NCBI GenBank assembly: GCA_015767395.1
Contig: JADWMI010000071.1
Coordinates: forward strand, 1 to 8,287
Length of the DNA stretch: 8,287 nt
Reading direction: 5' to 3'
Origin: Bacteroidota bacterium
GTDB lineage: Bacteria; Bacteroidota; Bacteroidia; Flavobacteriales; Flavobacteriaceae
Shown: positions 1 through 5,473 of the stretch, piece after piece
How positions within the stretch are numbered: the first letter of the stretch is position 1
Layout of the letters: every line of letters begins with the position of its first letter
Translations under genes and position numbers: made by a program
Notes under the pieces: model-generated
The model's input: the letters and a program-made list of their open reading frames with translations, nothing else
Databases searched by the model: none
Told to the model about the DNA's origin: nothing

Positions 1-265
1 ACGACACTTTAGCAATACCAGTATCTTTTGAAAATGTTTTAATAATAATTGGATGTTCTGAACTTACCATACTATAAAACTTAAAAACACCTACCTCTTT
101 GTCTGCTTCAAACTGACCTTGGTATCTAATTCTATCATTTTTATAATATTTTTTCCAAACACCTGTTCTTCTACCACTCTCATCATATTGATTTACTTTT
201 TCTTGTGCTGAAATAGAAGTGACACTAAGGAAAAAAAGTAAAATTGTCAGAATATTAAACTTCAT
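1..265 (-). CDS. Secreted MORN-variant repeat protein, N-terminal part (runs off left edge)
   Basis: Reading leftwards from the ATG at 263-265 gives 88 residues with no stop before the window edge, so the C-terminal part is missing. Residues 1-20 form a signal peptide (short basic start, hydrophobic core, SISA then Q). After it come glycine/aromatic MORN-variant units: GRRTGVWKKYY at about 31-41, RIRYQGQF at about 45-52 and EVGVFKFY at about 57-64. Proteins of this kind in Flavobacteriaceae are often labelled 'YwqK family antitoxin' or MORN repeat protein; the real function is unknown and the antitoxin label should not be taken literally. The gene starts one base after the stop of the haem-binding gene upstream, so the two are probably translated from one mRNA. 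An in-frame ATG at 272-274 would add three residues (MNN) and overlap that gene by 8 bp; I prefer the inner ATG because it gives a cleaner signal peptide, but the choice is uncertain. Confidence 0.8.
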   Translation of the reverse strand, partial: MKFNILTILLFFLSVTSISAQEKVNQYDESGRRTGVWKKYYKNDRIRYQGQFEADKEVGVFKFYSMVSSEHPIIIKTFSKDTGIAKVS

Positions 266-266
266 A

Positions 267-704
267 TTATTCATTTTTAATAGATTTCACCCAAGCCATT
301 AACACTTTGTATTCATCATTGGTCAATTCTGATTCTTTATGAATCCATAAATAACTTTTCAATGGCATTTCATGTGTTTCTAAAACTTCTTCTAAATCCT
401 TCAAAATATGATTTTGCTGATTTTTATTATAAACGGTCCATTCAGAAAAATTTAAGTGCTTTTTTCCATCATTCACATGGCTGGCCAAATACCAGGATAT
501 CGGAGCAATTTCATTATACCAAGGGTACACAGTGAAATTTGAATGACAATCGTTACAAGAAGTTATCAATATTTCTTTCACTTCATCTGGAACTTCTATT
601 ACGGTTGAAATATGGTTGATATCGTTCCTTGAATCGTTTTTATTTGGTCTTATCATTTGTACCAAAATGAATACCACCACAATTCCTAAAAATACTTTTT
701 TCAT
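267..704 (-). CDS. Haem-binding domain protein (Haem_bd family), membrane-anchored
   Basis: This 145-residue protein has an uncleaved-looking N-terminal hydrophobic segment (about residues 4-18) followed by a polar periplasmic domain. The c-type haem attachment motif CNDCH lies at residues 50-54, with Cys50 and Cys53 as the expected thioether ligands and His54 as the axial ligand. The following SNFTVYPWYNEIAPISWYL (about 55-73), KHLNFSEW (82-89) and HEMPLKSY (111-118) segments fit the conserved pattern of the small flavobacterial Haem_bd domain; Met113 is a candidate second axial ligand by inference. The family is presumed to bind haem in the periplasm, but its redox partner is unknown. It is the first gene of a minus-strand pair with the MORN-variant protein and is divergent from the small membrane protein at 870. 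No clear TAnnTTTG element was seen in front of it. Confidence 0.85.
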   Translation of the reverse strand: MKKVFLGIVVVFILVQMIRPNKNDSRNDINHISTVIEVPDEVKEILITSCNDCHSNFTVYPWYNEIAPISWYLASHVNDGKKHLNFSEWTVYNKNQQNHILKDLEEVLETHEMPLKSYLWIHKESELTNDEYKVLMAWVKSIKNE

Positions 705-869
705 TTTTGTTTAATTTTGTTTTTTCTTAACAACTTTTCATTTTGAAAATAGTAAGTTTTTTTATCAACCACCTACATTCCCAATTTTATTAGGGGTTTT
801 TCTTAAAATCATATTACAACCTATAAAGGTATCAATTTCTTTTTATAAATTTAAACCTATTTTATAACT
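705..869. other. Divergent intergenic region with promoter-like and hairpin sequences
   Basis: This AT-rich 165-bp stretch separates two divergent transcription units. On the plus strand it contains a perfect TAnnTTTG match (TAATTTTG, 712-719), a perfect 6-bp inverted repeat TTTTCA-TTT-TGAAAA (735-749), a GC-containing hairpin followed by five T (780-801), a 4-bp inverted repeat ACCT-ATAA-AGGT (819-830) and a one-mismatch -7 element TAAATTTA (846-853) placed 16 nt before the ATG at 870. None has a recognisable -33 TTTG at the right distance. No clear minus-strand promoter was found for the haem-binding gene. In DNA this AT-rich, single matches are expected by chance, so individual assignments are weak. 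Confidence 0.5.
780..801 (+). terminator. Possible intrinsic terminator or attenuator hairpin
   Basis: CCCAAT (780-785), a TTT loop, then ATT and GGG separated by a bulged A (789-795) can form a six-pair stem, followed by G and five T. The geometry resembles a rho-independent terminator read on the plus strand. No plus-strand gene lies upstream inside the window, so it would only make sense for a short transcript starting near 720-730, or as an attenuator before the gene at 870. The stem is short and bulged, so confidence is low. Confidence 0.25.
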
Positions 870-1022
870 ATGGGAATTTCAAATTTTTGGTTTTATACCA
901 TTATGATTGTTGTAATACTTCATGTGTTCATTGGCTTTATCTATTTGCTGTATAAATTATCTCCAAAGAAAAAAGACACTACAACCGAAAATAAAAATGA
1001 AAATTCAAACCGTGAAGTATAA
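870..1022 (+). CDS. Small single-span membrane protein, 50 residues, function unknown
   Basis: ATG at 870-872 opens a 50-codon frame ending with TAA at 1020-1022. Residues about 5-29 are strongly hydrophobic and aromatic (starting NFWFYTIMIVV and ending FIYLLYKL), enough for one transmembrane helix. The remaining 20 residues are a polar tail rich in Lys, Asn, Glu and Thr, starting SPKKKD. The positive cluster right after the hydrophobic segment suggests, by the positive-inside rule, that the C-terminal tail faces the cytoplasm. The stop is 20 nt before the GTG of the next gene, which suggests co-transcription with the helical protein. A one-mismatch -7 element (TAAATTTA, 846-853) lies 16 nt upstream. 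I do not recognise a family. The clear membrane-plus-charged-tail architecture supports a real gene rather than a chance frame. Confidence 0.65.
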   Translation: MGISNFWFYTIMIVVILHVFIGFIYLLYKLSPKKKDTTTENKNENSNREV

Positions 1023-1042
1023 ATCCTCTAAAAAAAAATATT

Positions 1043-1612
1043 GTGACAAAAGCCTACTTAATTAAACAACTTGAACAAATTGAAAATGCAAAACGCCAAA
1101 ATCGGTTATATGTTGCAAATATCGTATTAGAAAACAAGGAACTTTTTCCTTTTTTGATTGATATTGTTTTTACTGCTAGCAATAAAACTGGTATTAAAGC
1201 TGCCTGGATTTTGGAATTGGTTTGTGAGCGTAAATTAGATTGGTTGCTCCAATACCTTACCTATTTTACCGAAAACCTCAAATTTCTTAAACATGACAGT
1301 GCTGTAAGGCCGGCTTCTAAAATCTGTATGTTCTTAGCGCAATCATATGCATCCAAAAAAAATATTATGGTAAAAGATATTTTAACCAAAACGCATACTG
1401 ACCACATCATAGAAACTGGTTTCGATTGGATGATTGGGACACATAAAGTTGCAACCAAAGCATACACGATGCAAACCCTTTATTTGTTTGGAAAAAACAA
1501 CGATTGGGTTCATGAAGCGCTAAAATTAATAATTCAGCAAAATATAATGACTGAAAGTGCTGCCTATAAAGCACGCGGAAAGATGACTTTAAACCTTATA
1601 AACAAGAAATAA
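1043..1612 (+). CDS. Alpha-helical (HEAT-like) protein of unknown function, upstream of purB
   Basis: The 189-residue protein starts with GTG; the in-frame stop TGA at 1013-1015 leaves no ATG, GTG or TTG further upstream, so this start is nearly forced. There is no signal peptide or membrane segment, so it is probably cytoplasmic. The sequence consists of amphipathic helices, with KAAWILELVCE at about 52-62, DSAVRPASKICMFLAQSY at about 85-102 and KVATKAYTMQTLYLFGK at about 135-151. This reads like a short HEAT/ARM-type solenoid. From memory, homologues sit next to purB in many Flavobacteriaceae and are often mislabelled 'adenylosuccinate lyase', apparently by position; this protein has none of the lyase motifs. 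A role as a helper of PurB or of purine metabolism is only suggested by neighbourhood. It probably shares an mRNA with the 50-residue membrane protein 20 nt upstream, while purB, 58 bp downstream, has its own promoter-like element. Confidence 0.85.
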   Translation: MTKAYLIKQLEQIENAKRQNRLYVANIVLENKELFPFLIDIVFTASNKTGIKAAWILELVCERKLDWLLQYLTYFTENLKFLKHDSAVRPASKICMFLAQSYASKKNIMVKDILTKTHTDHIIETGFDWMIGTHKVATKAYTMQTLYLFGKNNDWVHEALKLIIQQNIMTESAAYKARGKMTLNLINKK

Positions 1613-1638
1613 ATCAGTAATTTACGGGTTAAATTCAT

Positions 1639-1646
1639 TAATTTTG
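1639..1646 (+). promoter_or_regulatory. Bacteroidota -7 promoter element for purB
   Basis: TAATTTTG is a perfect match to the TAnnTTTG element recognised by the Bacteroidota housekeeping sigma factor. It ends 24 nt before the purB ATG, the same distance as at the TolC-like gene. No TTTG is visible at the -33 position. A leader of roughly 15-20 nt without a Shine-Dalgarno sequence would result. Confidence 0.55.
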
Positions 1647-1670
1647 CATTTTTCAAAACAAAACTAAAAC

Positions 1671-3014
1671 ATGACATTATCAAGTTTAAATGCAATATCA
1701 CCAATCGATGGTAGATACAGAAGTAAAGTTTCAAATTTAGCTCCGTTTTTTTCGGAAGAAGCTTTAATACAGTACAGAGTTAAAGTAGAAATTGAATATT
1801 TTATAGCTTTATGCGAAATACCTTTGCCACAATTAGCTGATTTTGACAGTTCCCTTTTTCCTGAATTAAGAAGTATATACACCAAATTTTCTTCGGAAGA
1901 TGCTCAAAAAATAAAAGATATTGAGAGTATCACCAATCACGATGTAAAAGCCGTTGAATATTTTATCAAAGAAAAATTTGATGCGCTAAACTTGCAGAAA
2001 CACAAAGAGTTTATCCATTTTGGATTGACTTCTCAAGATATTAACAATACAGCTACTCCTCTATCTATAAAAGATGCTTTTGAAGCTGTTTACTTTCCTG
2101 AATTGGAAACATTATTACAAAAGCTACGTGAATTGGCCGCAGATTGGGCTCATATCCCTATGTTGGCACGAACGCACGGTCAACCGGCTTCTCCAACCCG
2201 ATTGGGAAAAGAAATTCAGGTTTTTATTGAACGTATTGAACAACAAATTAAACAATTACAAAATATACCGCACGCTGCTAAATTTGGAGGTGCAACAGGT
2301 AACTTTAACGCTCATAAGGTAGCGTATCCAAACATTGACTGGAAAGCCTTTGGAACTCATTTTACAGAAAAAATATTGGGTCTGCACCACTCTTTTCCTA
2401 CCACTCAAATTGAACATTACGATCATTTAGCTGGTATTTTTGATGCTCAAAAGCGCATCAATACGATTTTAATTGACTTCAATAGAGATATTTGGACCTA
2501 TGTTTCAATGGATTATTTCAAACAAAAAATTAAGGCTGGTGAAGTTGGTTCTTCAGCAATGCCACATAAAGTAAATCCAATTGATTTTGAAAATTCTGAA
2601 GGAAATTTAGGAATCGCAAATGCTATTTTCGAACATTTATCGGCCAAATTGCCTATTTCACGTTTACAACGCGATTTAACAGATTCAACAGTATTGAGAA
2701 ATGTAGGTGTTCCTTTTTCCCATACCATTATCGGGTTTTTATCAACCCTAAAAGGATTGAATAAATTATTAATAAATGAAGCTAAATTTGCTGAAGATTT
2801 AGAAAATCATTGGGCTGTAGTAGCTGAGGCTATTCAAACCATTCTAAGAAGAGAGGCGTATCCAAATCCATATGAAGCTTTAAAAGGTTTGACAAGAACA
2901 AACGCAAAAATCAATCAGAAATCGATGGCTGATTTTATTGATAGTTTAGAAGTTTCAAACGAAATTAAAGCCGAATTAAAGGCTATTACACCAAGCAATT
3001 ACACGGGAATATAA
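1671..3014 (+). CDS. purB: Adenylosuccinate lyase
   Basis: PurB catalyses two fumarate-releasing steps of purine synthesis: SAICAR to AICAR, and adenylosuccinate to AMP. The 447-residue protein aligns by eye along its length with the E. coli type of PurB (456 residues). Visible landmarks are SPIDGRY at 10-16, TNHDVKAVEYF at 88-98, the TSQDINN segment at 120-126, ARTHGQPASPT at 166-176 with His169 matching the catalytic His171 of E. coli PurB, and the fumarase/lyase superfamily signature GSSAMPHKVNP at 293-303 with the flexible-loop serines 294/295. The stretch RDLTDSTVLRN at 334-344 is also conserved. It ends at PSNYTGI, lacking the last ten or so residues of the E. coli enzyme, which I believe is usual in flavobacteria. 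The ATG at 1671 gives the expected N-terminus. It heads a tight cluster with the small lipoprotein and TerC genes, and a -7 element lies just upstream. Confidence 0.97.
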   Translation: MTLSSLNAISPIDGRYRSKVSNLAPFFSEEALIQYRVKVEIEYFIALCEIPLPQLADFDSSLFPELRSIYTKFSSEDAQKIKDIESITNHDVKAVEYFIKEKFDALNLQKHKEFIHFGLTSQDINNTATPLSIKDAFEAVYFPELETLLQKLRELAADWAHIPMLARTHGQPASPTRLGKEIQVFIERIEQQIKQLQNIPHAAKFGGATGNFNAHKVAYPNIDWKAFGTHFTEKILGLHHSFPTTQIEHYDHLAGIFDAQKRINTILIDFNRDIWTYVSMDYFKQKIKAGEVGSSAMPHKVNPIDFENSEGNLGIANAIFEHLSAKLPISRLQRDLTDSTVLRNVGVPFSHTIIGFLSTLKGLNKLLINEAKFAEDLENHWAVVAEAIQTILRREAYPNPYEALKGLTRTNAKINQKSMADFIDSLEVSNEIKAELKAITPSNYTGI

Positions 3015-3023
3015 AAAAACGCT

Positions 3024-3395
3024 ATGAAAAAGATTATTTTATTTATTTCAATTGTTACATTGTTAGTTGGCTGTACGAATGAGTCTTTAGGACCTGACAG
3101 ATTTAAAACTGGAACATTTGAAATCCCAGAAGGCAAAGGATATTCTAGAACCGTTATTACAAGAATAGATTCCTTACAAATTGAACAATATGAAGAGCGG
3201 ATAGATTCGTTTTCAATTTCATGGAAAAATAATTTTAATTATTCCTTAAAAATGACAAATCCAAAGTCGGCTTTAGATGAAGAAATTATTTATGTAAAAA
3301 TCACAAATATCGAGAAAAAATCGTACGATTTTGAAGCTGTAATCGGACATTCAAATTATACTCAAAAAGCAACTATTACAAAAATAGCTGATTAA
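3024..3395 (+). CDS. Small flavobacterial lipoprotein, function unknown
   Basis: The 123-residue product begins with MKKIILFISI and a lipobox LVGC, making Cys17 the expected lipidated residue after signal peptidase II cleavage; a TNES linker follows. The mature part is about 106 residues, beta-rich in appearance, with FKTGTFEIPEG at about 27-37, a central acidic segment (QYEERIDSFSISW at about 55-67) and LKMTNPKS followed by a YVKITN strand further on. I recall similar small flavobacterial lipoproteins carrying the misleading name 'DNA topoisomerase IV'; nothing here resembles a topoisomerase. It starts 9 bp after the purB stop and ends 2 bp before the TerC start, so it is most likely part of the same transcript. 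Function is unknown; location in a membrane leaflet facing the periplasm is inferred from the lipobox alone. Confidence 0.85.
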   Translation: MKKIILFISIVTLLVGCTNESLGPDRFKTGTFEIPEGKGYSRTVITRIDSLQIEQYEERIDSFSISWKNNFNYSLKMTNPKSALDEEIIYVKITNIEKKSYDFEAVIGHSNYTQKATITKIAD

Positions 3396-3397
3396 TT

Positions 3398-4165
3398 ATG
3401 GAATTATTTTTACAGGCAGATACTTGGATTGCCCTGCTAACACTTACATTTTTAGAAATAATATTAGGAATAGACAATATTATCTTCATTTCTATAACAG
3501 CAGGTAAACTTCCAAAACATCAAGTTAAAAAGGCGACCCGTTTGGGTTTGCTATTGGCACTTTTTTTTAGAATATTATTATTATTAGGCGTTTCCTATTT
3601 GATTTCACTAAAAGAAGCGTTTTTCATAGTAGACTTACCTTGGTTCAAGGCAGGAATTACAGGACAAAGCATTATTTTAATTTTAGGAGGTGTCTTTTTA
3701 CTCTATAAGAGCACCAGTGAAATTCACCACAAAGTAGAAGGAATAGCCGGAGCGTCTAAACCTAAAAAATCCAAAGTTGCTGCTACTTTTGGAATGGTAA
3801 TTCTTCAAATTGTAATGATTGACATCGTTTTTTCATTCGATTCGGTATTAACCGCTGTAGGGATGACAAATGGAATTCCAGGAGCTTTAACAATTATGAT
3901 TATCGCCGTAATTATATCTATGGTAATTATGATGATTTTTGCCACACCTGTTGGCGAATTTGTAAACAAACATCCAACAATTCAAATGCTAGCACTTTCC
4001 TTTTTAATTTTAATTGGGTTTATGTTAATTACTGAAGGGGCTCATTTATCACATGTAGAACTTTTCGGAAATTCGGTTGGTGCAATTCCAAAAGGATATC
4101 TATACTTTGCTATTGCATTTTCATTGGGTGTTGAAGCCTTAAATATGAAGGTTAGAAAAAAATAA
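3398..4165 (+). CDS. TerC-family integral membrane protein, probable metal-ion exporter
   Basis: The 255-residue protein has about seven hydrophobic segments, the size of a minimal TerC-domain protein without CBS or CorC domains. The two inverted signature regions are clear: FLEIILGIDNIIF at 18-30, with Glu20, Asp26 and Asn27 inside a membrane helix, and IDIVFSFDSVLTAVG at 141-155, with Asp142 and Asp148. Further membrane-embedded acids are Glu213 (ITEGAH) and Glu246 (LGVEALNM). In characterised relatives (Alx, MeeF/MeeY) such residues serve Mn2+ export; older work links TerC to tellurite resistance. Metal identity here is inference. A lysine-rich loop (KPKKSK, 121-126) separates the two halves. 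The start lies 2 bp after the lipoprotein stop, implying translational coupling. I saw no structure resembling the manganese (yybP-ykoY) riboswitch that precedes some terC genes; the short gap leaves no room for one. Confidence 0.92.
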   Translation: MELFLQADTWIALLTLTFLEIILGIDNIIFISITAGKLPKHQVKKATRLGLLLALFFRILLLLGVSYLISLKEAFFIVDLPWFKAGITGQSIILILGGVFLLYKSTSEIHHKVEGIAGASKPKKSKVAATFGMVILQIVMIDIVFSFDSVLTAVGMTNGIPGALTIMIIAVIISMVIMMIFATPVGEFVNKHPTIQMLALSFLILIGFMLITEGAHLSHVELFGNSVGAIPKGYLYFAIAFSLGVEALNMKVRKK

Positions 4166-4172
4166 CTTTTTT
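4156..4172 (+). terminator. Weak A/T inverted repeat at the end of the TerC gene
   Basis: Seven A (4156-4162), TAAC, then six T (4167-4172) span the TerC stop codon and could form an all-A:U stem ending in a T-run. This is the only terminator-like sequence between the purB cluster and the next gene. An all-A:U stem is weak and such runs are common in this AT-rich DNA, so it may be chance. Confidence 0.2.
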
Positions 4173-4222
4173 ATAATAGCTATTTAAATCATTGAACTTC
4201 TATTTTCGAGTAGTTTTCTTTG

Positions 4223-4230
4223 TAAATTTG
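4223..4230 (+). promoter_or_regulatory. Bacteroidota -7 promoter element for the AI-2E family gene
   Basis: TAAATTTG is a perfect TAnnTTTG match that ends 21 nt before the ATG at 4252. A weak -33 candidate TTC (4198-4200) lies 22 nt upstream, with one mismatch to TTG. The placement indicates transcription separate from the purB cluster. Confidence 0.55.
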
Positions 4231-4251
4231 TAACAGCACATTTTAAAGTCT

Positions 4252-5313
4252 ATGAACGAGCGCAGAACAACAAACATATTATTGGTCATAATTGTGGTAC
4301 CACTTATTTTTCATCTACTAAAAATATTGGGTTTTATTTTGATTCCTTTGGTTTCATCCTTATTTATTGCCTTGTTGTTTTTACCCTTAATGAGATGGCT
4401 TACGAAGCGTAAAATCCCGAATTTTATAAGTATTATTATTGTCTTGCTAATTTTTATTGGCACATTCTTAATTGGTGGTGAAATCATAAAATTGGCCAGT
4501 AGAGAAATTGTGCAAACGCAAGATGCCTTTACTATAAAGGCACAAGTCAAAATAAGTGATTTGGTTCATGTGATTAACGATTTTTTAGGCCTAGAATACA
4601 CAAATGATGGTAACATTATAAACCTTTTTGTTAACAATGATGATTTTGGAAAAAGTTTTGGATCTACCATAAGCTTAATAGGCAATACCGTATCTATGCT
4701 GTTAATGACTGCTTTTTTTGTGGTATTATGGTTAGCAGAATCTATTAACTTTTATAAAATTTTAAGTGGAAGTATTTTTAAACAGCAGTATGCTTCGGTC
4801 AAAACGTTTATGAAAATTGAAAATGACCTGATAAAATTCGTGAAAGTAAAGTTCTTTATCAGTGCGTTAACAGGAATAGGTTTTGGATTGGCTTGCTATT
4901 TTTTTAATGTCAGTTTCCCTATTTTTTGGGGACTTGTTGCTTTCCTATTAAATTTTGTTCAAATGATAGGCTCGGTAGTTTCCGTTATTTTATTATCCGT
5001 TTTTGCTTTTGTAGAACTCGACCCAACAAGTACTTTGCTATTTTTTATACTAACCATTACATTGGTTCAAGTTGCATTTGGAAGTGTTTGTGAGCCTATA
5101 TTTATGGGGAAATCCTTTTCCATTAATGTAATTGCTATTTTAGTATCATTGATGCTTTGGGGATATATTTGGGGAGTTCCTGGATTGATAATGTCCATTC
5201 CAATTACAGTATTCTTAAAAATTATTTTTGAGCAGTTTCCAAATACTAAGTTCATTTCCTCACTCCTTTCAGGAAATTCAGGCAACATCCATTTACCAAA
5301 AATAAAAAAATAA
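4252..5313 (+). CDS. AI-2E/UPF0118-family transporter-like membrane protein
   Basis: The 353-residue protein has the family layout: two or three hydrophobic helices at the N-terminus (about 9-34, 35-48 and 59-77), a more polar extramembrane section (about 78-135), and a membrane block from about 138 to 327. Family landmarks are FWGLVAFLLNFVQMIGSVVS at 225-244 and the C-terminal GKSFSINVIAILVS at 286-299 followed by LWGYIWGVPGLIMSIPI at 302-318. The family was named after E. coli TqsA, linked to autoinducer-2 export, but other members act as Na+(Li+)/H+ antiporters, so quorum sensing should not be assumed. The gene stands alone behind its own -7 element, with 86 bp to the TerC gene before it and 160 bp to the next start. 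The ATG at 4252 is the natural start, placing a short charged tail (MNERR) before the first helix. Length is normal for the family. Confidence 0.9.
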   Translation: MNERRTTNILLVIIVVPLIFHLLKILGFILIPLVSSLFIALLFLPLMRWLTKRKIPNFISIIIVLLIFIGTFLIGGEIIKLASREIVQTQDAFTIKAQVKISDLVHVINDFLGLEYTNDGNIINLFVNNDDFGKSFGSTISLIGNTVSMLLMTAFFVVLWLAESINFYKILSGSIFKQQYASVKTFMKIENDLIKFVKVKFFISALTGIGFGLACYFFNVSFPIFWGLVAFLLNFVQMIGSVVSVILLSVFAFVELDPTSTLLFFILTITLVQVAFGSVCEPIFMGKSFSINVIAILVSLMLWGYIWGVPGLIMSIPITVFLKIIFEQFPNTKFISSLLSGNSGNIHLPKIKK

Positions 5314-5383
5314 GCTGCTTACCAAACTTCCTATAAAATACTTCTCTATCCTAAAAGACGAATTTGTATTTTAAATTATTTAC

Positions 5384-5421
5384 GTAACAAAAGTTACAAA
5401 TGTCAGTAATGATTATTACTG
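5384..5421. promoter_or_regulatory. Two perfect inverted repeats, putative operator of the efflux operon
   Basis: GTAAC-AAAA-GTTAC (5384-5397) and CAGTAAT-GATT-ATTACTG (5404-5421) are perfect dyads of 5 and 7 bp arms, each with a 4-bp spacer, separated by 6 bp. The second ends 20 bp before the -7 element, so a bound protein would cover the -33 region. This placement is typical of repressor operators such as those of TetR-family regulators of efflux genes. No regulator gene is adjacent. Function is inferred from position and symmetry only. Confidence 0.4.
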
Positions 5422-5441
5422 TTCGCCTAACAAGCCTCGTC

Positions 5442-5449
5442 TACCTTTG
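5442..5449 (+). promoter_or_regulatory. Bacteroidota -7 promoter element for the RND efflux operon
   Basis: TACCTTTG matches TAnnTTTG perfectly and ends 24 nt before the ATG at 5474. A weak -33 candidate TTC (5422-5424) lies 17 nt upstream, directly after the second inverted repeat. The element overlaps the TTG at 5447 that would otherwise serve as a longer start, which argues against that start. Confidence 0.6.
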
Positions 5450-5473
5450 CATCAAATTAAAAATGCGAAAATT

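Noticed and set aside
1..265. Toxin-antitoxin system, from the YwqK antitoxin label used for similar proteins
   Set aside because: The protein has a signal peptide and MORN-variant units, and the neighbour is a haem-binding protein rather than a toxin.
2074..2322. Plus-strand 82-codon open frame inside purB
   Set aside because: It lies wholly inside the well-supported purB gene in another frame, and its translation shows no recognisable family or signal features.
3024..3395. DNA topoisomerase IV, a name I recall for similar small lipoproteins
   Set aside because: The protein is a 123-residue lipoprotein with no topoisomerase motif or domain.
4252..5313. Quorum-sensing (autoinducer-2) exporter
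   Set aside because: The family name reflects one E. coli member; other members are cation antiporters and no luxS or lsr gene is in the window.
5311..5321. Palindrome TAAGCTGCTTA at the stop of the AI-2E family gene as a terminator
   Set aside because: The arms are separated by one base, too small for a stable hairpin loop, and no T-run follows.
5447..5473. TTG start giving a 445-residue TolC-like protein
   Set aside because: The TTG is part of the promoter -7 element and the added residues sit awkwardly before the signal peptide.
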